A stretch of DNA of 8,534 bases from Microcaldota archaeon (GTDB lineage Archaea > Micrarchaeota > Micrarchaeia > Anstonellales > Anstonellaceae): positions 1-8,534 of the forward strand of contig JAHFEN010000005.1 of assembly GCA_023248455.1 (NCBI GenBank). The letters run 5' to 3'. The first letter of the stretch is position 1. Each line of letters starts with the position of its first letter. A model generated the notes under the pieces. It saw nothing but the letters and a program-made list of their open reading frames with translations, ran no database searches and was not told the origin of the DNA. The position numbers and the translations under genes were made by a program. Positions 1-5,621 of this stretch are shown one piece after another.

Positions 1-1613
1 GAGGCGCAAAGCACTGCGAAAAAGCCTGATGAGAAAAAGTGGCCCACCGAAGCGTACTGCGCGCCCTTGCTGGAGCGGACTATCAACTGAATGAGCGAGC
101 TTGCAGCAGAGCGCGCGTTCACCAGGAAGAGCGCTGAGGAGATGAAAAAGCCAGCGAAGAGGAAGACGAAGAAATTGTCAAGGAACTGCCAGCCAGGCTC
201 CTGCGCGAAAAAGAGCCCTATGTAGCAGCAGACTGATATAAGCACCAGGAGCGTCCCGTTATTTGAGGCAAGCGCCAGAGTCTCGCGGGCTGAAAGCGAG
301 TCAGTGCGGTAGGAAATCGAGGGCAGTCGCTCGATCACATTGTAATAGCGCGAGCTTTCGGAAACCGCGCGGCGCATGCCTAGCGCGGTCGAGCGGAGCA
401 GCCGCAGGTTCTTGATTATGAACTGCGGCACCCCGGACTGGAGCGAGTTGTATATTTCGTTCTCGCGGTTGATGAGCCAGGCGGAAAGGAAGGAGCTTGC
501 TATTATTGCGAATGCGAAGCTGCCCAGAAAGCCCGATGAGATCATCCCGCCTGAAATCCCGGCTGAGAGTATAAGGAGCGAAAGCTCGGAAATGGGAAGG
601 AATGCCGCTGCGCAGAAAGCAGCGCTCCTGCCAGTGAAGCCCACAAAATACGATGAAGTGCCCGAGGAAATGAAGCGCACCGCTATGCCGATTACGATGA
701 ACAGGAGCAGCAGCCCCAGGTTGGAAAGCACGGCCGGCACGCTTACGGCAAGGCCTATTGAAAAGAAGAAGAACGAGGCGAAAAGCGAGTTGAACGGCCG
801 TATCTTTTCCTCGATTTTGCGCGACTCGGAGGAGCCGGCTATGGTGCTTCCTGCAAGGAACGCGCCGACCGAGAATGAGAGTCCGATTCCCTCGGATATG
901 TAGCCAATCACCAGCACCAGGGAGACCGTGGCAAGTATCAGAAGCTCGTCAGAGTGCGAAACGAATTTCAGGAAGCCGTTGATGAGCCTTGACAGCACCG
1001 CATAGGCGAATATGAAAGTGAGCACCACGCGAAGGAGCGAGATTGCAAACGAGTACTCGGAAAGCCCGATTGCGGGGTGCGCAATGAGCCCCAGGAAGAA
1101 CACCGCCAGCAGGTCCTCGATGATGAGTATGGATATGATAAAGGGGAACTCGGGCCTGCGCATCTTTCCTGAGGCCTCCAGGAGCTTGATGATGATGGGG
1201 GTGGAGGAGAAAGAGAGGGCCACTGCCACCAGCGCGGCTGCCTGGGGCGGAAAGCCCATGAGAGAAAGCGAGGCGTACGCTGCAAGGTAGACTATCCCGA
1301 TTTTCACAGCGGCAGCAAGGAAGGTGAAAAGCCCGAGCTGCGCAAGCTTGATTGCAGAGAACTCAAGGCCGATCCCGAACAGTATGAGCGCCGAGCCAAG
1401 CACGGCGAACACGCCCACCAGCGAAGGATCGGCGATTATAACGTTGCTGAAGTTCAGGCCGAACAGGCTCACCCCAGCAAGGGGGCTCATGGGGCCAAGC
1501 AGAATGCCTGCAAAAAGCACGCCAAGTATGTTGGGGAGCTTGAGCCTGTCGAAAACCAGGGCAGAGATCATGATGACCGTTACTGAGATCCCTACTGCCA
1601 GGGCTGCTTCCAT
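1..1613 (-). CDS. CPA2-family cation:proton antiporter (KefB/NapA-like), partial at C-terminus
   Basis: An integral membrane exchanger, probably moving Na+ or K+ against H+. The frame, read by hand on the minus strand, is open for 537 codons and runs off the left edge with no stop. About 12 hydrophobic segments fill residues 1-380. CPA2 landmarks seen are SFSSTP (134-139) in the broken-helix region, the acidic pair E166-D167 in a membrane helix (ion-binding site in this family), VGAFLAG (249-255) and FFFFSIGL (281-288). After the core come a basic stretch (about 398-430) and a further hydrophobic hairpin (about 452-500), so the protein is longer than a minimal antiporter. A regulatory domain may lie outside the window. 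Start ATG at 1613 is chosen because it opens the hydrophobic N-terminus and lies about 26 nt from a box A, suggesting a leaderless mRNA. The family call is firm; the transported ion is not known. Confidence 0.9.
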   Translation of the reverse strand, partial: MEAALAVGISVTVIMISALVFDRLKLPNILGVLFAGILLGPMSPLAGVSLFGLNFSNVIIADPSLVGVFAVLGSALILFGIGLEFSAIKLAQLGLFTFLAAAVKIGIVYLAAYASLSLMGFPPQAAALVAVALSFSSTPIIIKLLEASGKMRRPEFPFIISILIIEDLLAVFFLGLIAHPAIGLSEYSFAISLLRVVLTFIFAYAVLSRLINGFLKFVSHSDELLILATVSLVLVIGYISEGIGLSFSVGAFLAGSTIAGSSESRKIEEKIRPFNSLFASFFFFSIGLAVSVPAVLSNLGLLLLFIVIGIAVRFISSGTSSYFVGFTGRSAAFCAAAFLPISELSLLILSAGISGGMISSGFLGSFAFAIIASSFLSAWLINRENEIYNSLQSGVPQFIIKNLRLLRSTALGMRRAVSESSRYYNVIERLPSISYRTDSLSARETLALASNNGTLLVLISVCCYIGLFFAQEPGWQFLDNFFVFLFAGFFISSALFLVNARSAASSLIQLIVRSSKGAQYASVGHFFSSGFFAVLCA

Positions 1614-1636
1614 GACATGTGTGTCCGGGTTCCAAA

Positions 1637-1644
1637 TTTAAAAA
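1637..1644 (-). promoter_or_regulatory. Box A (TATA-like) promoter of the antiporter gene
   Basis: Minus-strand TTTTTAAA is centred about 27 nt upstream of the antiporter ATG at 1613. That is the usual archaeal spacing from TATA box to transcription start, so the mRNA is predicted to begin at or beside the start codon. No Shine-Dalgarno site is seen, which fits a leaderless transcript. Confidence 0.5.
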
Positions 1645-1650
1645 CAAAAC
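1640..1650 (-). terminator. T-rich tract after the pilin-like gene
   Basis: Read on the minus strand, GTTTTGTTTTT begins 25 nt after the pilin-like stop codon. Archaeal termination often uses oligo-T tracts without a hairpin. The tract merges into the box A of the antiporter gene, so one short sequence may end one transcript and help start the next. Judged from T content only. Confidence 0.3.
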
Positions 1651-1674
1651 ACAGCGCCGCCCAAGCTGCTGCCT

Positions 1675-2001
1675 TCAGCAGGTTACGCTTCCAGTAACGC
1701 CGTTGTAAATTACGCTGAGAATCTCCGGAGCTATGGCTGTAATTAGAAGCCCGATTAATGCCCCAGTGAGGCACGAGGTTGCCCAGACATTGGCGCGTGC
1801 GCGCGTTTCGGCGCCCATCAGCTGGCCAGTTGAGTAAATCACGGCTGCAAGGAGCACCATGAGCATGGCTGCAATCGGAACCAGGTCCCTCAATGCAGTG
1901 CAAAGCCCCCGCAGTGCTATCTCCAGGTTCGTGGTTGCGGAAACAACGCCCAGGAACAGCACTATGAAAACAAGCATGTAGAATGCTCGCCGAAACTTCA
2001 T
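1675..2001 (-). CDS. Small TrbC/VirB2 pilin-like membrane protein
   Basis: A 108-residue protein with a basic N-terminus (MKFRRAF), a hydrophobic core and a likely signal-peptidase site after VVSA near residue 22. The mature part has two long hydrophobic segments (about residues 38-60 and 75-98) joined by a short polar loop with GAETRARAN. This is the TrbC/VirB2 layout of conjugative-pilus major subunits, and small archaeal proteins of this shape are common. Three cysteines remain in the mature part, including the last residue. Start ATG 2001 is chosen over ATG 2016 and TTG 2025: a GGTG site (2007-2010) lies 5 nt upstream, and box A predicts transcription starting near 2010. No ATPase or coupling-protein genes lie nearby, so a role in pili, secretion or conjugation is unproven. 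Fold assignment is moderate; function is unknown. Confidence 0.7.
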   Translation of the reverse strand: MKFRRAFYMLVFIVLFLGVVSATTNLEIALRGLCTALRDLVPIAAMLMVLLAAVIYSTGQLMGAETRARANVWATSCLTGALIGLLITAIAPEILSVIYNGVTGSVTC

Positions 2002-2032
2002 TGTCGCACCAACCATATTAGGCAAATAACAG

Positions 2033-2040
2033 TTTTTAAA
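2033..2040 (-). promoter_or_regulatory. Box A promoter of the pilin-like gene
   Basis: Minus-strand TTTAAAAA is centred near 2036, which predicts a start of transcription near 2010. That leaves a leader of about 9 nt, GGTGCGACA, before ATG 2001, with GGTG as a plausible ribosome-binding site. It is one half of a divergent promoter region of about 95 bp shared with the NFACT-R operon. Confidence 0.5.
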
Positions 2041-2069
2041 CCCCGACCATGCCGCTGAACATGCAAGGC

Positions 2070-2075
2070 TAAAAA
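2070..2075 (+). promoter_or_regulatory. Box A promoter of the NFACT-R/MBL/Ogg2 operon
   Basis: TAAAAA is centred about 25 nt upstream of ATG 2097, again predicting a leaderless or nearly leaderless mRNA. No Shine-Dalgarno site precedes this ATG. The motif is short and A-rich, so its spacing is the main support. Confidence 0.4.
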
Positions 2076-2096
2076 CCCTCCAGCGGAAAATGCAGT

Positions 2097-2870
2097 ATGA
2101 AAATCAAGCTCGATTGGCGAAAGGGCGCGCAGGAAAATGCGTCGTACTATTTCCAGCTTGCCAAGGAAAGCGCAGGCAAGGAATCCGGCGCAATTGCAGC
2201 GATCGATGAGACTAAACTGGGTATTGAACGCTCGTCTGCGCAGAAAAAAAAGGCGGCAGAGACAAAACCAGGCTCAGAAATGAGGCGAAAAAAGGAATGG
2301 TACGAGAAGTACCGCTGGTTTTTCACCTCCTCCCGAAAGCTCGTGGTCGCAGGAAGGGATGCCAAGCAGAACGACATGCTGGTTGCCAAAACCATGACTG
2401 AATCTGACTTGTTCTTCCATGCGGACATACAGGGCGCGCCAGCTACAATCCTTATTGGCGGGAAGTCTGCCAGCCAGGAGGAAAAAGTTGAGGCTGCCCA
2501 GTTTGCGGCAAGCCACTCCTCTGCCTGGAAGGTCGGCGCAGCAGCAGTGGACGTATATGCTGTAGAAAAATGGCAGCTTTCCAAGCATGCGCAGGGCGGT
2601 TTTGTGGGCGCTGGGGGCTTTGCAATTGAAGGCGAACGCGAATGGTTCCGCTCCACTGCACTTGGGCTGGCCCTTGGCGAGAAGGCTGGCATTGCCCTTT
2701 GCCTTCCTGAGTTGCACACTGGGGCAGGAAAGCTGAAATTCTCGCTCTCCCCTGGCGCAACTGAGAAAGGGCAGGCGGCCAAGAAAATCGCCGCCGAACT
2801 CAAACTTAACGCTGACGAAATACATCTCGCCCTGCCTTCGGGGAAATTCACGCTTATGGAGAGGAAATGA
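2097..2870 (+). CDS. Standalone NFACT-R (DUF814) domain protein, RqcH/NEMF C-terminal half
   Basis: A soluble 257-residue protein. The NFACT-R domain is the part of RqcH/NEMF/FbpA proteins thought to bind RNA on the large ribosomal subunit. Residues 11-40 (AQENASYYFQLAKE, then GAIAAIDET) resemble the middle coiled-coil start of archaeal NFACT proteins. Residues 67-183 carry the domain signature: WYEKYRWF (68-75), GRDAKQND (86-93), DLFFHAD (104-110), SSAWK (141-145) and GGFAIEGEREW (173-183). Residues 185-257 form an extra tail ending in a short strand-rich part. A typical archaeal NFACT protein has over 600 residues with an N-terminal NFACT-N domain. Here that half is missing: an in-frame TAA lies 24 nt upstream and the neighbour is divergent. 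The gene leads an operon with the MBL and Ogg2 genes, overlapping the next by ATGA. The domain call is firm; whether it acts in ribosome rescue is inference. Confidence 0.88.
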   Translation: MKIKLDWRKGAQENASYYFQLAKESAGKESGAIAAIDETKLGIERSSAQKKKAAETKPGSEMRRKKEWYEKYRWFFTSSRKLVVAGRDAKQNDMLVAKTMTESDLFFHADIQGAPATILIGGKSASQEEKVEAAQFAASHSSAWKVGAAAVDVYAVEKWQLSKHAQGGFVGAGGFAIEGEREWFRSTALGLALGEKAGIALCLPELHTGAGKLKFSLSPGATEKGQAAKKIAAELKLNADEIHLALPSGKFTLMERK

Positions 2871-3415
2871 TGCCGATGTTCGAAAAAATAGCCCCAGGCA
2901 CATTCACGCTCCGCACTGACGCGCGGACTTGCGGGACGGTCTATCTGATAGAGGAAGGAGGCAAACGGCTGCTTGTTGATTCCGGAGACGGCAAGCTGCC
3001 TGATTTCGGATTTGTACCTGACATGTGCATACTCACGCACGGGCATTATGACCATTCGCGCGGAGTGAGACCAGAATGGACGGAAGTGCTGCTCCATCCG
3101 TCTGAATTCAATTTTTCCGGCCAGTACATCCACATACCAAAGAACGCCAAGCCAAGCCCCATGAAGCCGCTGAAGTTCGGCTTGCACTTGCTCGAGTTCT
3201 TCCATACGCCCGGGCACACTGATGGAAGCATCTGCATCCTGGACATGTTCACCGGCTGCCTCTTTTCCGGCGACACGAAGTTTGCGGATGGCGGCTATGG
3301 GCGAACCGATTTGGGTGGAAGCGATGAGAAAATGCAGGAGAGCCTCCGCCTCCTCGAAAAGCTGCCCTACAGGCTGCTCTGCCCTGGGCACGGCGATTTG
3401 GAGGCGAAAGTATGA
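2867..3415 (+). CDS. Small MBL-fold metallo-hydrolase (glyoxalase II-like)
   Basis: A compact metallo-beta-lactamase-fold hydrolase of 182 residues, expected to bind two Zn or Fe ions and cleave an ester, thioester or similar bond. All metal-ligand motifs are present: THGHYDH (H58, H60, D62, H63), H117 in HTPGHTDGS, D136 in SGDTKF and H175 in CPGHGD. The substrate cannot be read from the sequence. The C-terminal helical extension of true glyoxalase II is absent, so substrate specificity may differ. The first ATG (2867) overlaps the preceding stop as ATGA, so translation is probably coupled. ATG 2870 and ATG 2876 are alternatives, and the GGAGAGG at 2858-2864 is better spaced for them. The gene also overlaps the next one by ATGA. 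Confidence 0.88.
   Translation: MMPMFEKIAPGTFTLRTDARTCGTVYLIEEGGKRLLVDSGDGKLPDFGFVPDMCILTHGHYDHSRGVRPEWTEVLLHPSEFNFSGQYIHIPKNAKPSPMKPLKFGLHLLEFFHTPGHTDGSICILDMFTGCLFSGDTKFADGGYGRTDLGGSDEKMQESLRLLEKLPYRLLCPGHGDLEAKV
3400..3404 (+). promoter_or_regulatory. Shine-Dalgarno site of the Ogg2 gene
   Basis: GGAGG lies 7 nt before ATG 3412, inside the end of the MBL gene. It supports this start and shows that internal genes of the operon use Shine-Dalgarno initiation, while the first gene appears leaderless. Confidence 0.6.
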
Positions 3416-4062
3416 AAGAGGGAAATGAACGCGCAGCCCTCCTTGCAAAATACAACAAAAGGAAAGCCGAGATTGTGCAGCGCTTGTCCTTTTTCAAGTC
3501 AGTTGGGAAAAAAGGCGGCCCCGTTCTCTTCGAGGAACTGGCATTCTGCATACTCACGCCCCAGAGCAAGGCATTTTCCTGCGATGAGGCAATACGGGAA
3601 TTGAAAGGGAGGGGGCTTCTGTTCGAAGGAGATGCGCCCTCCATTCGCGCCGTCCTTTCCAAAAAGACGCGCTTCCACAACAAGAAGGCAGAGTACCTTG
3701 TGCTTGCTAGGGAAAGGCTGAAGGCAGGGGAATTTGCAGAGCTGAAGCAAGCGACATTCCATGGAAGTGAGCAGCATGCAAGGGGTGTCCTCCTGAGAGA
3801 GGTGAAGGGAATCGGCTGGAAGGAGGCGAGCCACTATTTAAGGAATGTTGGGAGGGGGAGGAGCATCGCGATACTGGACAGGCACATACTCAAGAACCTC
3901 GTGAAGCACGGTGCAATAGGAGGGCTTCCAAAATCGCTCACTCCAAAGCGCTATTTTGAAATAGAAAAGAAAATGGAAAAATTCTGCAAGTCAACAGGAA
4001 TACCCATGAGCCACCTGGACCTGCTTTTCTGGGCGGAGGAGACCGGACAGATATTTAAATGA
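3412..4062 (+). CDS. ogg: Ogg2-type N-glycosylase/DNA lyase (8-oxoguanine DNA glycosylase)
   Basis: A base-excision repair enzyme that removes 8-oxoguanine from DNA and nicks the abasic site by beta-elimination. The 216-residue length is normal for archaeal Ogg2. The helix-hairpin-helix is at about 130-147 (VKGIGWKEASHYLRNVG) with K137 as the expected Schiff-base lysine. The GPD-equivalent aspartate is D156 in AILDRHIL. The protein ends in TGQIFK: a terminal lysine is known in Ogg2 enzymes to help tell 8-oxoguanine from guanine, and it is kept here (K216). The near-terminal LDLLFWAEETG is also typical. It is the last gene of the operon, coupled to the MBL gene by an ATGA overlap and preceded by GGAGG. 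The call is strong from motif order and length. Confidence 0.93.
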   Translation: MKEGNERAALLAKYNKRKAEIVQRLSFFKSVGKKGGPVLFEELAFCILTPQSKAFSCDEAIRELKGRGLLFEGDAPSIRAVLSKKTRFHNKKAEYLVLARERLKAGEFAELKQATFHGSEQHARGVLLREVKGIGWKEASHYLRNVGRGRSIAILDRHILKNLVKHGAIGGLPKSLTPKRYFEIEKKMEKFCKSTGIPMSHLDLLFWAEETGQIFK

Positions 4063-4123
4063 CCTAATCTTCGATTGCATTATTGCGCATCAGAATAAGT
4101 TAGTGGTACTGAAAGGGGGCATG

Positions 4124-4133
4124 TTTAAAAATA
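4124..4133 (+). promoter_or_regulatory. Box A promoter of the TPR-like gene
   Basis: TTTAAAAATA sits in the 122-nt gap after the Ogg2 gene. With the usual archaeal spacing, transcription would start near 4154, giving a leader of about 30 nt that includes the G-rich ribosome-binding site before ATG 4185. This makes the gene a separate transcription unit. The rest of the gap (4063-4120) shows no other clear signal. Confidence 0.5.
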
Positions 4134-4184
4134 GATTGTGGCAAAATTCGCTTTTACAAGTAAAATCAATTCGGGGGGATGACA

Positions 4185-5150
4185 ATGGTTGCAAGCTCGT
4201 ATGCCAATGCCAAAGATGTTTCGCCTATGAAATATGCCATAGAGCATTCCGATCATTTTGGAAATCGCACGGCTTTTAGGTTCAAAAAATGGTTCCACAT
4301 TGGAACGGTCAGCGAAGCCAAAACCTGCGAATACATGGTGCACAGGTTTAAGTCGCTTGAAGGCAGCTCCACAAAAAGGGCTGCAAGGAAAGCAGTCGAA
4401 TGCGCTGAATTTGCGCTGGCTTTGAAGGAATCATTAAAATCTGGGGAGAATGCATTCGCAAGAGTCGAACTCGTATCTCCTTTGAACCCAGAATTTTACG
4501 CTAGAATTGCAGTGCAGTGCGCCAAGGGAGCCTCAATAAAGAGTGAGCAGGGGATTTTCTTTTTGGCCAAAGCTGCAAGTTATAATGAGATGGCTGCCAA
4601 GGAATATGAAAAAAAGGGTGACAGAAAAAACGTAGTTGAGCAGCTGGAGCTGGCTGTAAAAAATTGCGAGCAGTACTTTAGCGGGCTTGAAACACTGTCA
4701 CGTAAGGAAAGCTCGAGCTCGACGATAGTTATAGACATCGGTAAGGCTAAGGATCAACTCGCCTATTTGAAGAAAGAGCTGGCTCTAGCGCAAGCCCATA
4801 GGCTGGAAGCAAAGGATGTGGGATTTGATTCGGTAAGAAGAGGCGACAACTACGTTGAAACAGCCAGGCTTTATTTGGAAGCCGGCGAAATTGAGAAATC
4901 TGTTGAAAATTTAATCAAGGCCGGTAATGAATATTCAATCGAAGTTAAATCTGCGAATGACGATGGAAAAATCGTGGCAGCAAGTTCGGCCTATCAGTGG
5001 GCTAGGACGGCATTTAATCAAGCAATGTCATTGGCAGGCACAACGACTGGACCTGGCTCATTGGATAAAGCCTTGAGCGAAAAATTGAAAAGCAAGATTA
5101 GAGTTGCTGAAAAATCATTGACGCCCCCAATCGAAAAGCGTGGCAGCTGA
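4185..5150 (+). CDS. Hypothetical all-helical, TPR-like protein
   Basis: I do not recognise the family. The 321-residue protein is soluble, with no signal peptide or membrane helix, and is rich in Ala, Lys and Glu. Helix pairs resembling tetratricopeptide repeats are visible near residues 125-160 (MAAKEYEKKGDRKNVVEQLE) and 210-240 (DNYVETARLYLEAGEIEKS), followed by another helix pair to about 272. The C-terminus is short and polar. A scaffold or partner-binding role would suit such a fold but is only inference. Start ATG 4185 is preferred over ATG 4179, because the GGGGGGA run at 4173-4179 is well spaced for 4185 and would abut 4179. The DNA is more A+T-rich than its neighbours: bases 4201-4260 are 24/60 G+C, against 36/60 for 5701-5760 in sufC. 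This suggests a lineage-specific or acquired gene. Confidence 0.75.
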   Translation: MVASSYANAKDVSPMKYAIEHSDHFGNRTAFRFKKWFHIGTVSEAKTCEYMVHRFKSLEGSSTKRAARKAVECAEFALALKESLKSGENAFARVELVSPLNPEFYARIAVQCAKGASIKSEQGIFFLAKAASYNEMAAKEYEKKGDRKNVVEQLELAVKNCEQYFSGLETLSRKESSSSTIVIDIGKAKDQLAYLKKELALAQAHRLEAKDVGFDSVRRGDNYVETARLYLEAGEIEKSVENLIKAGNEYSIEVKSANDDGKIVAASSAYQWARTAFNQAMSLAGTTTGPGSLDKALSEKLKSKIRVAEKSLTPPIEKRGS

Positions 5151-5182
5151 CCAAGCCGCATAAGAAGAAGGTGGCACTCCTG

Positions 5183-5187
5183 TTTTT
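5183..5187 (+). terminator. Possible oligo-T terminator after the TPR-like gene
   Basis: TTTTT lies 32 nt after the stop at 5150 and before the suf promoter. Short T-tracts can end archaeal transcripts, but this one is short and has no stable hairpin in front. Confidence 0.25.
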
Positions 5188-5204
5188 CTGCTTCAAGTAG
5201 CCAG

Positions 5205-5213
5205 TATTATATA
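5205..5213 (+). promoter_or_regulatory. Box A promoter of the HTH-sufCBD operon
   Basis: TATTATATA is the best TATA-like sequence in the window and lies in a short non-coding gap. Its centre near 5210 predicts a transcription start near 5236, inside the palindrome at 5231-5244. No second promoter is seen in the 15-nt gap before sufC, so it probably drives the regulator and the suf genes together. Confidence 0.6.
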
Positions 5214-5230
5214 CCCTTTCTTCCCCAAAG

Positions 5231-5244
5231 TTAACAATTGTTAA
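5231..5244 (+). promoter_or_regulatory. Perfect 14-bp palindrome, candidate operator at the suf transcription start
   Basis: TTAACAATTGTTAA equals its own reverse complement. It covers the predicted transcription start and lies 12 nt before the ATG of the HTH gene. A dimeric regulator bound here would block RNA polymerase after TBP binding. The adjoining HTH protein is the natural candidate for autoregulation. I noticed no second copy in the window. Binding is inference; the symmetry is seen directly. Confidence 0.6.
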
Positions 5245-5255
5245 GAGTTGTGATT

Positions 5256-5606
5256 ATGCTGCCCTGCGCGGATGTGCATTGGAAGCTTCTGCCAGCCATT
5301 TCACGCGAGCTTGCGGTGAGCATGGAAAAGGAAAACCTCCCAAGGAGCCGCATCGCTGCCACGCTAGGGACGAGCACTGCGGCGATTTCGCAGTATGTGT
5401 CCGGAAAGAGGGGCGGGAAAAAGCTTGAAGCAAAGGCCGTGGAAGCCTGCAGAAAGCTTGCGAAGAGAATAGCAGGGGGCAAAGTCAAGGGCGGGAGAAT
5501 TGACATTGAAATCTCGAGGATACTGGTGCTCGCCAAGAAGTCCGGCCTTGGGAGGAACGACCCGTGCGCAATCTGCATGTCTGCTTCGCCGCGCCCGCAT
5601 TCGTGA
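5256..5606 (+). CDS. HTH transcriptional regulator with C-terminal CxxC, candidate suf regulator
   Basis: A 116-residue DNA-binding protein resembling the archaeal predicted regulators that begin with a Pro-Cys and Trp motif and end in a Cys-rich tail (COG2522-like). The N-terminus has MLPC and W9. The helix-turn-helix covers about 28-50: RSRIAATLGTSTAAISQYVS, then GKRGG. The tail has NDPCAICM, giving C104 and C107, with H115 close behind. C4, C104, C107 and H115 could hold a metal or Fe-S cluster, which would let the protein sense cluster supply; this is inference. The gene is the first of the suf operon, 15 nt before sufC, with a palindrome just upstream. Start ATG 5256 is preferred over TTG 5238 and GTG 5250, because 5238 would leave almost no leader after the predicted transcription start and the conserved N-terminus begins at MLPC. 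Confidence 0.8.
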   Translation: MLPCADVHWKLLPAISRELAVSMEKENLPRSRIAATLGTSTAAISQYVSGKRGGKKLEAKAVEACRKLAKRIAGGKVKGGRIDIEISRILVLAKKSGLGRNDPCAICMSASPRPHS

Positions 5607-5610
5607 TTTT

Positions 5611-5614
5611 GGTG
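5611..5614 (+). promoter_or_regulatory. Shine-Dalgarno site of sufC
   Basis: GGTG lies 7 nt before ATG 5622, and it pairs with the CACC of the archaeal 16S rRNA tail. It fixes the sufC start within the 15-nt gap after the HTH gene. Confidence 0.5.
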
Positions 5615-5621
5615 CATTTGC

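Noticed and set aside
376..903. A 175-codon plus-strand open frame
   Set aside because: It is antisense to the antiporter core, whose hydrophobic helices and CPA2 motifs are unmistakable. The plus-strand product is polar and Met/Ser/Arg-rich like a shadow.
2002..2025. TTG 2025 or ATG 2016 as start of the pilin-like gene
   Set aside because: The predicted transcription start near 2010 lies downstream of both, and GGTG is correctly placed for ATG 2001.
2147..3448. A 433-codon minus-strand open frame
   Set aside because: It lies antisense to the NFACT-R and MBL genes, both of which have clear motifs and ATGA coupling. The frame is open because of codon bias in those genes and shows no recognisable domain.
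4051..4060. ATATTTAAAT as a promoter element
   Set aside because: It is the coding end of the Ogg2 gene (Ile-Phe-Lys), and a start from it would lie about 100 nt before the next gene; the box A at 4124-4133 is better placed.
4708..4724. Palindromic GAGCTCGAGCTC-like stretch
   Set aside because: It falls inside the TPR-like gene and comes from a run of serine codons (AGC/TCG), so it needs no regulatory explanation.
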